From Oceanococcus sp964629015 (GTDB lineage Bacteria > Pseudomonadota > Gammaproteobacteria > Nevskiales > Oceanococcaceae), in contig CAZVMN010000006.1 of assembly GCA_964629015.1 (NCBI GenBank), positions 143,125-207,124 on the forward strand: a stretch of DNA of 64,000 nt. The letters are read 5' to 3'. The notes under the pieces were generated by a model, which saw only the letters and a list, made by a program, of their open reading frames with translations, was not told the origin of the DNA and did not search any database. Of the stretch, positions 42,414-50,333 are shown piece after piece. The first letter of the stretch is position 1; the number at the start of each line of letters is the position of its first letter. The translations under genes and the position numbers were made by a program.

Positions 42414-43619
42414 ATGAGCCGCAATTCGTACCACCCGCTCGCGCTTGCCCGCCTTGGCACGGTCGTGGCCGGACAAAGCGCAACACAAGCCATACTCCTG
42501 AGTCTGGTCCCCATACTCAGCGGGCTCGTCGGCATCAACCTGTCGCAACTGGGGGCATTGATGGCGGTTGGCACGGCGTGTTTGATGATCGCCGGGCCCT
42601 TGTGGGGGCAGCTCAGTGATCGGGTCGGGCGGCGCCCGGTGGTGCTTATCGGCCTCGGCGGCGCCTTGCTATCGCAACTCGGATTTTCATTGATCGTGTT
42701 GCTGTTGGCTCGCGAACAACTGAGCATCAGCGTCGGCCTGACTGGGCTGGTGCTGTGCCGAGTGCTGTATGGCTTCAGCAGCGCCGGTGTGTACCCCGCG
42801 GCCCAAGCCTGGGCGGTTGAACTGAGTTCCCCGCTGACCACTCACCAGCGACTCGCGCGCATCAGTGCATCAGCAAATGGCGGGCGCGCGCTGGGGCCCA
42901 TGCTGGTCTTTCCAGCGTTGTTGATCGGCCCGCTGGGTCCATTGTTGTGGATCGTGATTTTGCCCGCCATCGGACTGCTGATCACGCGGTCCATGCCCTC
43001 GCCGCTGGCACAACCCGCAGCCGCCATGACCGACACACAGGTCATGACTAAACCGGCACGCATTCTGTTGCTGATCGCGTTTCTCGCCACCCTCGTCGTG
43101 GCCCAACTGCAACTGATGCTGGGCCCGGTGCTGTTGGATCAGTACCAATTCAGCCCGACCCAGGCCTCCTCTGGGACCGCGCTACTGATGCTGTTGATCG
43201 TGGTGATCATGGGGCTTGTGCAATGGAAAACCCCAGGCCCCTTCCGCCACCCGCGTCTGGCGCTGCGCGTGGGGGCCAGCCTGACGCTGCTCGGCCTTGT
43301 GGTGATGACGCTAAGCCTGGGTTCGCCATGGGCACTCGCTGGCCTGGGGTTGTTCGCCCTGGGTTTTGCCGGTCTGGTGCCGGCCTACACCGCGCTGCTC
43401 AGTGCACAAAGTGGGTCACGTCAAGGCCGGCTGTTTGGCTGGGTTTCTCTGGTTCACACCAGCGGATACACCTGCGGCTTTCTGATCGCGGGTTGGCTCT
43501 ATGAACGCGCCCTAAGCACACCACTGCTGGCCACAATTGGAATCGGGGTTCTCATCACCGGCATCGCGCTCAAGCTGCCCGGTGGACGTGAACCCGAAAA
43601 GCACGATTCCCCGACTTAG
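42414..43619 (+). CDS. MFS transporter, probable siderophore exporter
   Basis: 401 residues with about 12 transmembrane segments. The loop 2-3 motif GPLWGQLSDRVGRRPVVLIG is the MFS signature. Divergent from iucA across a Fur box, the same arrangement as shiF next to aerobactin genes in Shigella/E. coli islands. Export of the citrate-hydroxamate siderophore is the best inference; import of the ferric complex is possible. The TAG overlaps the cusA stop by 4 bp (convergent). Confidence 0.85.
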   Translation: MSRNSYHPLALARLGTVVAGQSATQAILLSLVPILSGLVGINLSQLGALMAVGTACLMIAGPLWGQLSDRVGRRPVVLIGLGGALLSQLGFSLIVLLLAREQLSISVGLTGLVLCRVLYGFSSAGVYPAAQAWAVELSSPLTTHQRLARISASANGGRALGPMLVFPALLIGPLGPLLWIVILPAIGLLITRSMPSPLAQPAAAMTDTQVMTKPARILLLIAFLATLVVAQLQLMLGPVLLDQYQFSPTQASSGTALLMLLIVVIMGLVQWKTPGPFRHPRLALRVGASLTLLGLVVMTLSLGSPWALAGLGLFALGFAGLVPAYTALLSAQSGSRQGRLFGWVSLVHTSGYTCGFLIAGWLYERALSTPLLATIGIGVLITGIALKLPGGREPEKHDSPT

Positions 43620-46600
43620 GGTCCTGCCCTCGGGCCGCACCCGACACCCCGCGTCACCCAAAGCAGGTAAACGCAGGGAATAATCACAAGGCTCAGCAGC
43701 AACGCACTGATAGCGCCACCGAATAACGGTGCGGCAATACGCTGCATGATCTGCGAACCGGTGCCCGAGCTGAGCATCACCGGCAGCAAACCGAAGATCA
43801 GCGTCGCGGTGGTCATGATCACCGGGCGCAGGCGTAGGCGCGCCCCATCGGCAACGGCAGCGCGCCATTCTTCCGGTGTCGGCTGGCGACCTTGAATTGA
43901 GGTATCGCGCAGCAGTTGCGCGCGCGCCATATTGAGGTAGACCAGCATGACCACGCCAATTTCAACCGCCACGCCAGCGAGCGCTATGAAACCGACGCCG
44001 ACGGCAACCGACAATGGGTAGTCCAAGGCGTAGAGCAGCCAGACGCCGCCGGTCAAAGCCAGGGGAATGGTGCCCAGAATGATGGCGACCTGCGCGAAGC
44101 TACGAAACGCGACGAACAACAGCACGGTGATCACCGCCAGTGTTGCCGGCACCACCACCGCCAACTTGTGTTTGGCCCGCGCCATGTATTCGTACTGTCC
44201 CGACCAGTGCAGCGCATAACCCGCCGGCAAGGCGAGTTCACGCTCAACCAGAGCCTGAGCCTCACGGACATAAGAGCCAACATCCCGACCATCAATGTCG
44301 ACAAAGACCCAGCCGGACAGCCGTGCGTTCTCGCTTTTGATCATCGGCGCACCATCGTCCACCCGCACATCCGCCACATCTCCCAGAGCCACTTGTGCTC
44401 CTGTGGGAGTGACGATGGGTAGTGCGTCAATCGCCTCAACGGAATCGCGTACGGCCTGCGGATAACGCAGACTCACCGGATAGCGCTCCCGCCCTTCCAC
44501 TGTTTGCGTCACGTTCACGCCGCCAATCGCGCTGCGCACCACGGCTTGCAGGTCGTCGATGTTCAGGCCCAAGCGACCTGCACGCTCCCGATCAATATCC
44601 ACAGTGATGTAGCGCCCGCCCGCGACCCGCTCGGCATACACACTGGCCGTGCCGCGCACTTGTGGCAAAAGGGTTTCCAGTTGGCGTCCAATGTCCTGAA
44701 TCTGCTTCAGATCGGCGCCACCAATCTTGACACCCACCGGCGTTTTGATGCCGGTGGCGAGCATGTCGATGCGGGTTTTGATCGGCATCACCCAGGCATT
44801 GGTCACACCGGGCAATTGGACGCGCTGTTTGATCTCCTCGCGAATACGTTGCAGCGTCATGCCTTCGCGCCATTCACTGGGCGGCTTGAAGGTGATGGTG
44901 GTCTCGATCATGGTCAAAGGTGCCGGATCGGTCGCGGTTTCGGCACGGCCAACCTTGCCAAAGACGCTGTCCACCTCAGGAACCGACTTGATCAGCTTGT
45001 CGGTCTGCTGCAACACCTGCCTGGCTTTGCCTATGGATATGCCCGGGCGGGTTGTGGGCATATACATCCAATCGCCCTCGTCCAGCGGGGGCATGAACTC
45101 CGACCCAAGTCGGTTGGCCGGATACACGCTGGCGACCAAAGCCAGCGCGCCCAGGCCCAAGACCAGCCAAGGCGCCCGCAGCGCAGCCTGAATCAGCGGC
45201 GTGTACGCCCGCATCAGCACCCGGTTGATCGGATTGTCGTGCTCATGCCGAATGCGCCCGCGCACGAAATAGCCCATCAAAACTGGCACCAGGGTGATCG
45301 CCAATCCCGCGGACACCGCCATGGCATAGGTCTTGGTGTACGCCAGCGGGGCGAACAATCGCCCCTCCTGGGCCTCCAGGGTAAACACCGGCAAAAAGCT
45401 CAGCGTGATGATGAGCAAAGAGAAGAACAGTGCCGGGCCAACTTCGCTGGCCGCATCAATCACACGCTGCCAGCGCGCACGCGGGTCATTCTTGCGCTCC
45501 AGATGTTTGTGCAGGTTTTCGATCATCACAATGGCCGCATCGACCATTGCGCCAATCGCAATCGCAATCCCGCCCAATGACATGATGTTGGCGTTGAGGC
45601 CCTGCCAGCGCATGATCACAAATGCGCCCAGAATCCCCACCGGCAAGCTGATGATGGCCACCAGCGCCGAACGCAGATGGAACAGGAACACCGCGCAGAC
45701 CAGCGCGACAACCAGGAATTCCTCCAACAGCGTGCGATACAGATTGTCGACGGCACGCCCGATCAATTCCGAGCGGTCATACACCGGCACCACCTCAACC
45801 CCGTCAGGCAGGCTCGCGGACAACTGAGCCAGTTTGGCTTTGACCCGCCCAATCGTGGCCTGGGCATTGCCGCCATAGCGCATGACGATGATCCCGCCGA
45901 CCACCTCACCCTCACCGTTGAGCTCGGCAACCCCACGGCGCAGCTGCGGCCCCAGGCGCACCTCAGCAATATCCGCCAGACGCACGACCACACCATCAGC
46001 GTTGGTGCGCAGCGGAATGGCCTGCAAATCTTCAATGCCGCGCAGATAGCCGGTGGTGCGCACCATGTATTCGGCTTCCGCCATTTCCACGACGGCGCCA
46101 CCGGACTCCTGATTGGCCCCCTGTATGGCTTTTTGCACCTGCGCCAATGGCATGTTGAACGCACGCAGCCGGTCAGGATCGACCACCACCTGATACTGCC
46201 GCACCAGACCGCCGACGGTGGCCACTTCGGCCACGCCTGCGACGGTTTGCAGCTCGTATTTCAGGAACCAGTTCTGCAGTGACGTCAGTTGCGCAAGGTC
46301 ATGCTGACCGCTGCGATCAACCAGAGCGTACTCGTAGATCCAGCCCACACCCGTGGCATCTGGCCCCAGCGCCGGTCGCGCGTCTGCGGGCAGATTCGGC
46401 GCAACCTGCGACAAAGATTCCAGCACCCGAGAACGCGCCCAATACGGGTCGGTGCCATCTTCGAACAGAACGTACACATAGGAATCGCCGAAGAACGAAT
46501 ACCCGCGCACGGTGGTCGCACCGGGCACGGCCAACATCGCAGTCGACAGTGGATAGGTGACCTGCTCCTCAACCACGCGCGGGGCCTGACCGGAAAACGG

Positions 46601-46753
46601 CGTGCGGATGATCACCTGCACGTCCGACAGATCCGGGATGGCATCCACGGCAGTGTTCTTGAACGCGAGCAAACCCGCGGCGATCAGCAACAAAGTGGCG
46701 AGCAACACCAACGGCCGGTTGTGCACCGACCACGCAATCACCCGCGCGATCAT
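43616..46753 (-). CDS. cusA: CusA-type heavy-metal RND efflux pump
   Basis: Inner-membrane RND protein of 1045 residues exporting Cu(I)/Ag(I) by proton antiport. NRPLVLLATLLLIAAGLLAF starts TM1; DAIPDLSDVQVIIRTPFSGQ is the HME-family signature; the TM4 stretch GGIAIAIGAMVDAAIVMIEN is of the monovalent-cation (HME4) type rather than the Czc type. Twelve membrane segments and two large periplasmic loops are present. ATG overlaps the cusB stop, completing a cusC-cusB-cusA operon. Confidence 0.94.
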   Translation of the reverse strand: MIARVIAWSVHNRPLVLLATLLLIAAGLLAFKNTAVDAIPDLSDVQVIIRTPFSGQAPRVVEEQVTYPLSTAMLAVPGATTVRGYSFFGDSYVYVLFEDGTDPYWARSRVLESLSQVAPNLPADARPALGPDATGVGWIYEYALVDRSGQHDLAQLTSLQNWFLKYELQTVAGVAEVATVGGLVRQYQVVVDPDRLRAFNMPLAQVQKAIQGANQESGGAVVEMAEAEYMVRTTGYLRGIEDLQAIPLRTNADGVVVRLADIAEVRLGPQLRRGVAELNGEGEVVGGIIVMRYGGNAQATIGRVKAKLAQLSASLPDGVEVVPVYDRSELIGRAVDNLYRTLLEEFLVVALVCAVFLFHLRSALVAIISLPVGILGAFVIMRWQGLNANIMSLGGIAIAIGAMVDAAIVMIENLHKHLERKNDPRARWQRVIDAASEVGPALFFSLLIITLSFLPVFTLEAQEGRLFAPLAYTKTYAMAVSAGLAITLVPVLMGYFVRGRIRHEHDNPINRVLMRAYTPLIQAALRAPWLVLGLGALALVASVYPANRLGSEFMPPLDEGDWMYMPTTRPGISIGKARQVLQQTDKLIKSVPEVDSVFGKVGRAETATDPAPLTMIETTITFKPPSEWREGMTLQRIREEIKQRVQLPGVTNAWVMPIKTRIDMLATGIKTPVGVKIGGADLKQIQDIGRQLETLLPQVRGTASVYAERVAGGRYITVDIDRERAGRLGLNIDDLQAVVRSAIGGVNVTQTVEGRERYPVSLRYPQAVRDSVEAIDALPIVTPTGAQVALGDVADVRVDDGAPMIKSENARLSGWVFVDIDGRDVGSYVREAQALVERELALPAGYALHWSGQYEYMARAKHKLAVVVPATLAVITVLLFVAFRSFAQVAIILGTIPLALTGGVWLLYALDYPLSVAVGVGFIALAGVAVEIGVVMLVYLNMARAQLLRDTSIQGRQPTPEEWRAAVADGARLRLRPVIMTTATLIFGLLPVMLSSGTGSQIMQRIAAPLFGGAISALLLSLVIIPCVYLLWVTRGVGCGPRAGP

Positions 46754-48444
46754 TGCGCGGCCTCCAGACGGCCAATCGTCATCGACCCATCAATCAGGGC
46801 AAAACGGACTTCATCACCCGGCCGCAGTGTGTCGATGTCGATCGTTGGCGCCAGCGGGAATGGCATCGTCATCGCCGCCATACCGACCGATTCAATGGCC
46901 TCATGTTTCAAGGTGATACGTCGGTGCTGTCGGTCGATCTCGACCACCTGACCCGCAGTCAACTGGACGCTGTCATTTTGCCCCGGCAGCGCACGCATCT
47001 GGATCACGCGGTAACGGCCTGCCGCCGGCTGAGTGATGATCACTTCCACCCGATCGCCGAGCCGCACATCGCTCCCCTCGGCGCCCAGCTCGAAGGACAT
47101 GGTCATGCCCGGCATCGAAATGCCCCGCTGGCCCAGCGGCTCGATCGTTTCATGCTTCAGGGTGATGGTGCCGCGAGCCGTATCCAATTGGGTGACCTCA
47201 CCGCGGGTTCGGCCGTGTGGATGCTCGGCTTTCAAGCGCAAGGCTTCGGCATCAAGATTGGCTTCGGAGTCGATAAGAAATTGGCCCGACACCACCACCT
47301 CATCGCCGGTACTCAAGCCATCGAACACCTGCAGCCAATCTCCTGCGCGCAGGCCCGTGCGGACCGGCACCACGTCGAAGGCCCCGTGGTTGAGACGCCG
47401 CACCACCCGATCGCCGTCACCGTCGCGAATCACGGCGGCGGCAGGCACACTCAAAACATCCGACAACGCATCGCTGTGGATGATGGCCCGGGCGAACATG
47501 TTGGGTCGCAGCGCGCCATCCGGGTTCTCGAGAACCACACGTGCCTTTAACGTCCGGGTTGTGGGGTCCAGGCTCGGATACACGTAGTCGACCTGGCCGC
47601 GCCAGATGCGCCCGGGCCACGACGGGAAACGCACGCTGACCGACAATCCCTGATGAACCAAGGCCGCATCGCGTTCCATCACATCCACCAGCACCCAGAC
47701 AGTGTCCAAGCTGGCCAACGTCAGCATATGCGTGCCAGGCGAGACAAACTGGCCATCACGCACACCGAGCATGCTCACAACGGCATCCGTATCCGCCCGC
47801 CGCAACAGCTGCGATGCCGGTTCACCTCGGAGACGCAGCGCGTCAATCTGATCGGCGTTGTAGCCCAAAGCGCTCAATCGCTCCGCCGCAGCCTGAATCA
47901 ACGGCGCGCGCTGGGAGCGCCGCGCGGTCAGATACTCCTGCTCAGCCGCGACCAGCTTGGGCGAAAACAAAGCATACAAGCGCTCGCCCGCCTGCACCGC
48001 ACTGCCTTCGCTTTCGACTGACAATTCCTCCAGCCAGCCTTCGGCCCGTGCGTGAATCATCTGGAAACTGTTTTCGTCGTAAGCCACTACACCAACCGCA
48101 GAGACCGCTTGCGACAATGCCCGGCGCTCCACCGCAGCCGTGCGGACACCCAGATTTTGGACAACCTGCGGAGCAATGGTGACGTCCGCCGCAGCGCGGG
48201 CATCAGCGCCTGCACACACAGGTACCAGATCCATGCCCATGGGCGATTTTCCCGGCTCATTGCGCTGATAGCTCGGGTCCATGGGCGCCGCCCAATGGGT
48301 GGGCTGAGCGCCATCGGCACACGGCCCGTCGTTGTCGCGGTGTGACATCGGGGAATGGGTGCCACCGGCTTGGGCAAACAGCCAACCCGCGACTGCGCCG
48401 AGTAACAGCAGGACGATGCCCGCCATAATGTGTCGTGATGTCAT
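46750..48444 (-). CDS. cusB: CusB-type periplasmic adaptor with two C-terminal CusF domains
   Basis: Membrane-fusion protein linking CusA and CusC; 564 residues. Order: N-terminal membrane anchor (about 7-25), a heavy-metal-binding domain (about 48-78; THWAAPMDPSYQRNEPGKSP), the barrel-sandwich and beta-barrel adaptor core (about 90-400), then two tandem CusF-like domains at 414-487 and 498-564. Each keeps the LKHE His (431, 514) and the MTM methionines (447/449, 525/527); the capping Trp of E. coli CusF is replaced by Met (444, 522). Fused single CusF domains are known in SilB-like proteins; two in a row is unusual. Confidence 0.93.
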   Translation of the reverse strand: MTSRHIMAGIVLLLLGAVAGWLFAQAGGTHSPMSHRDNDGPCADGAQPTHWAAPMDPSYQRNEPGKSPMGMDLVPVCAGADARAAADVTIAPQVVQNLGVRTAAVERRALSQAVSAVGVVAYDENSFQMIHARAEGWLEELSVESEGSAVQAGERLYALFSPKLVAAEQEYLTARRSQRAPLIQAAAERLSALGYNADQIDALRLRGEPASQLLRRADTDAVVSMLGVRDGQFVSPGTHMLTLASLDTVWVLVDVMERDAALVHQGLSVSVRFPSWPGRIWRGQVDYVYPSLDPTTRTLKARVVLENPDGALRPNMFARAIIHSDALSDVLSVPAAAVIRDGDGDRVVRRLNHGAFDVVPVRTGLRAGDWLQVFDGLSTGDEVVVSGQFLIDSEANLDAEALRLKAEHPHGRTRGEVTQLDTARGTITLKHETIEPLGQRGISMPGMTMSFELGAEGSDVRLGDRVEVIITQPAAGRYRVIQMRALPGQNDSVQLTAGQVVEIDRQHRRITLKHEAIESVGMAAMTMPFPLAPTIDIDTLRPGDEVRFALIDGSMTIGRLEAAQ

Positions 48445-49760
48445 GGTTGGGACTCCGCAAACAGATTCAGACTGGGATCAGCCACTTGGCGCGCCAGCAC
48501 GGCGCGCGCAGACCACTCCTCGACCCTCGCGCGTTCGGCACCCAACTGGGTGTCGAGAAGCTGTTGTTCGGCGTCGATGACGGCCTGAAAATCGCCCGCA
48601 CCGCTGCGCCAGTCCGCGCGAGCTGCGGCCAGGTTTTGGGTTGCCAATGGCAACAACTCGGCGCGATACAGATCGATGGTCTGGCGTGACTGTTCAACCT
48701 GCGCATACGCGTCGGCCACGGCCGCAGCGATCTGCCCCGCCAGATCACGCTGGGCCCAACGCACGCTCTGCACATCCGCTTCGGCGGCCTGAACTTGGCT
48801 CCGCCGCCGCGAAAAGTTGAGCGGCAGATTGACGCTGATGCCGGCCTGAAACCGCTTTTCCGGCGGATCGAGCGTGCCCATATGGCTGAGATTGAGGCGC
48901 AAGTCCGGGAAGGATTCGCGCTTGGCCACGGTAACCGCGTGCTCGTATTGGCTCTCCCGCGCGTCCAGCGCCTGCAAAGCGGGTTGATGCGACTGCGCAG
49001 CCGACAGCAAACGTGCCAAACTGGGCAGGTCGCCTGGTTCGGCCCAGGCCTGTGGCGGCGCCAACGGCGTGTCAACCGGCCGATCACGCAAGGCGTTGAT
49101 CGCCGCTCGCACACTGAGTTTGGCCTGGCTCAGCGACAAGCTTTCGCGACGCAAACTCGCGCGCCGCAATTCAGCCTGAAGCACCGCCTGCTGCGTGCCC
49201 TGACCACTGGCATAACGCTGCGTTGCTACGTCACGGAGTTCCCCAAGAACGTCCTGATTGGCCGCATTGATCACCAGCGCCTGATGCACCCAGTACCAGC
49301 GCCCGAAAAGTACACGCGCGTCTTGCGCAACCTGGAGCTGCAGAGTGGCCAAATCCAGCGCCTGTACCGCACTCGCCGCCTCCGCTACATCGCGTTGCGC
49401 AGCGCGTTTTCCTGGCCACGGGATTGGCTGACTGAACTGCCAATTTTCACGCGTACCGAAACGCTCATCCGCAACAGTCTGGGGCGCCACAGCCCAACTC
49501 AGCATCGCATCCGGCCATGCACCCGCCGCGCCTATGCGCGCTTGCGCGGCAACGCTAGCCTGCGCCAGCGCCTGCCGACCGGGATGCCGCTCGAGTACGT
49601 CTCGCACCAGCGCATCCGCGTTCAGCAACGGCTGCGCTGAGGCAAGGCCCGTCACCGCCAGCAAGAGAACGACCATCCAACCTCGGCACCACGCGCACCC
49701 AGCAGGTTCGAGCTGAAAAATCACCGCACGGGCAACACGCCCGAGAAACACCGTATCCAT
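48441..49760 (-). CDS. cusC: CusC/TolC-type outer membrane efflux protein
   Basis: Outer-membrane channel of the Cus pump, about 439 residues from ATG 49760. A second candidate, ATG 49676, has GAGG upstream and starts directly at the hydrophobic signal MVVLLLAVTGLASAQ; a longer start at 49811 is less likely. Two OEP repeats are visible (about 60-240 and 250-430) with the long Ala/Gln-rich helices of TolC proteins. It overlaps cusB by 4 bp. A 155-bp gap separates it from the upstream CopL-like gene. Confidence 0.9.
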   Translation of the reverse strand: MDTVFLGRVARAVIFQLEPAGCAWCRGWMVVLLLAVTGLASAQPLLNADALVRDVLERHPGRQALAQASVAAQARIGAAGAWPDAMLSWAVAPQTVADERFGTRENWQFSQPIPWPGKRAAQRDVAEAASAVQALDLATLQLQVAQDARVLFGRWYWVHQALVINAANQDVLGELRDVATQRYASGQGTQQAVLQAELRRASLRRESLSLSQAKLSVRAAINALRDRPVDTPLAPPQAWAEPGDLPSLARLLSAAQSHQPALQALDARESQYEHAVTVAKRESFPDLRLNLSHMGTLDPPEKRFQAGISVNLPLNFSRRRSQVQAAEADVQSVRWAQRDLAGQIAAAVADAYAQVEQSRQTIDLYRAELLPLATQNLAAARADWRSGAGDFQAVIDAEQQLLDTQLGAERARVEEWSARAVLARQVADPSLNLFAESQP

Positions 49761-49915
49761 GTCCCACGTCCCGATCAGACATCGACGACAGAACGCGGGC
49801 ACATACCGCAACCCCAGGCTGCGGCTTTATCCAACAGGAATACCCAGCAGCGCTCTGCCACCGAATCAGGAAAATCACACCTGCACACGCAGGCGCACTC
49901 TTCACTCTTCAGCGA

Positions 49916-50272
49916 TCAGGACAGAGGGGTTGGGGGTCTGAGCAGTGGGAAGTCATGCGCCGGCAAAGGCTCGGCCCGGCGCGCCAGGCTTGACTGGCGG
50001 TCAACATGAAACATCGCCATCGTGGTGCTATTTAAAGAGACCGATGTGTGGCCGATGAGCGAGCAGCCGCACGAGCACTGATCAAGGTTATCGCTGCTCT
50101 CGGTTTGCTCTAGGGGATCGGCCTGATGGCCGTGGCAAGGCGGCTCAAGCTCAGCGTCCGCAACACTGACGTGATCTTGAGCCAATGCAGGCGCGCAGCA
50201 TAGCGCGGCAACTTGGCCAACCGGCAGCCAAGCCATAACAGCGATGAGCAGATAGCGCAGACAGTGTTTCAT
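49916..50272 (-). CDS. Small exported Cys/His-rich protein (CopL/DUF2946-like)
   Basis: 118 residues starting MKHCLRYLLIAVMAWLPVGQ, a signal peptide, then Cys/His residues (ALCCAPALA, CHGHQAD, CSCGCSLIGH) that could bind copper. Proteins of this kind precede copper-efflux genes in Xanthomonas-like bacteria. It is the first gene behind the CueR-type promoter at 50284-50314, whose start point would lie only about five bases before the ATG, so the mRNA may be leaderless. Function (metal sensing or translation-coupled control) is inferred. Confidence 0.75.
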   Translation of the reverse strand: MKHCLRYLLIAVMAWLPVGQVAALCCAPALAQDHVSVADAELEPPCHGHQADPLEQTESSDNLDQCSCGCSLIGHTSVSLNSTTMAMFHVDRQSSLARRAEPLPAHDFPLLRPPTPLS

Positions 50273-50283
50273 CAGTCGTTCTA

Positions 50284-50314
50284 GTGTAAACCCTGGAGTC
50301 GGGTTCAGGGTCAA
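50284..50314 (-). promoter_or_regulatory. CueR/MerR-type metal-responsive promoter
   Basis: On the minus strand: -35 TTGACC (50314-50309), an over-long 19-bp spacer, -10 TTACAC (50289-50284). The spacer holds the perfect dyad ACCCTG-N10-CAGGGT (50290-50311). Over-long spacing plus a centred dyad is diagnostic of MerR-family activators such as CueR. No cueR gene is present in the window. Confidence 0.8.
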
Positions 50315-50333
50315 GCACCGCAACCCAATGGAT

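Noticed and set aside
44504..45580. 358-codon frame antisense to cusA
   Set aside because: Shadow of a long, well-conserved RND gene; His/Gln-rich product typical of antisense frames in GC-rich DNA.
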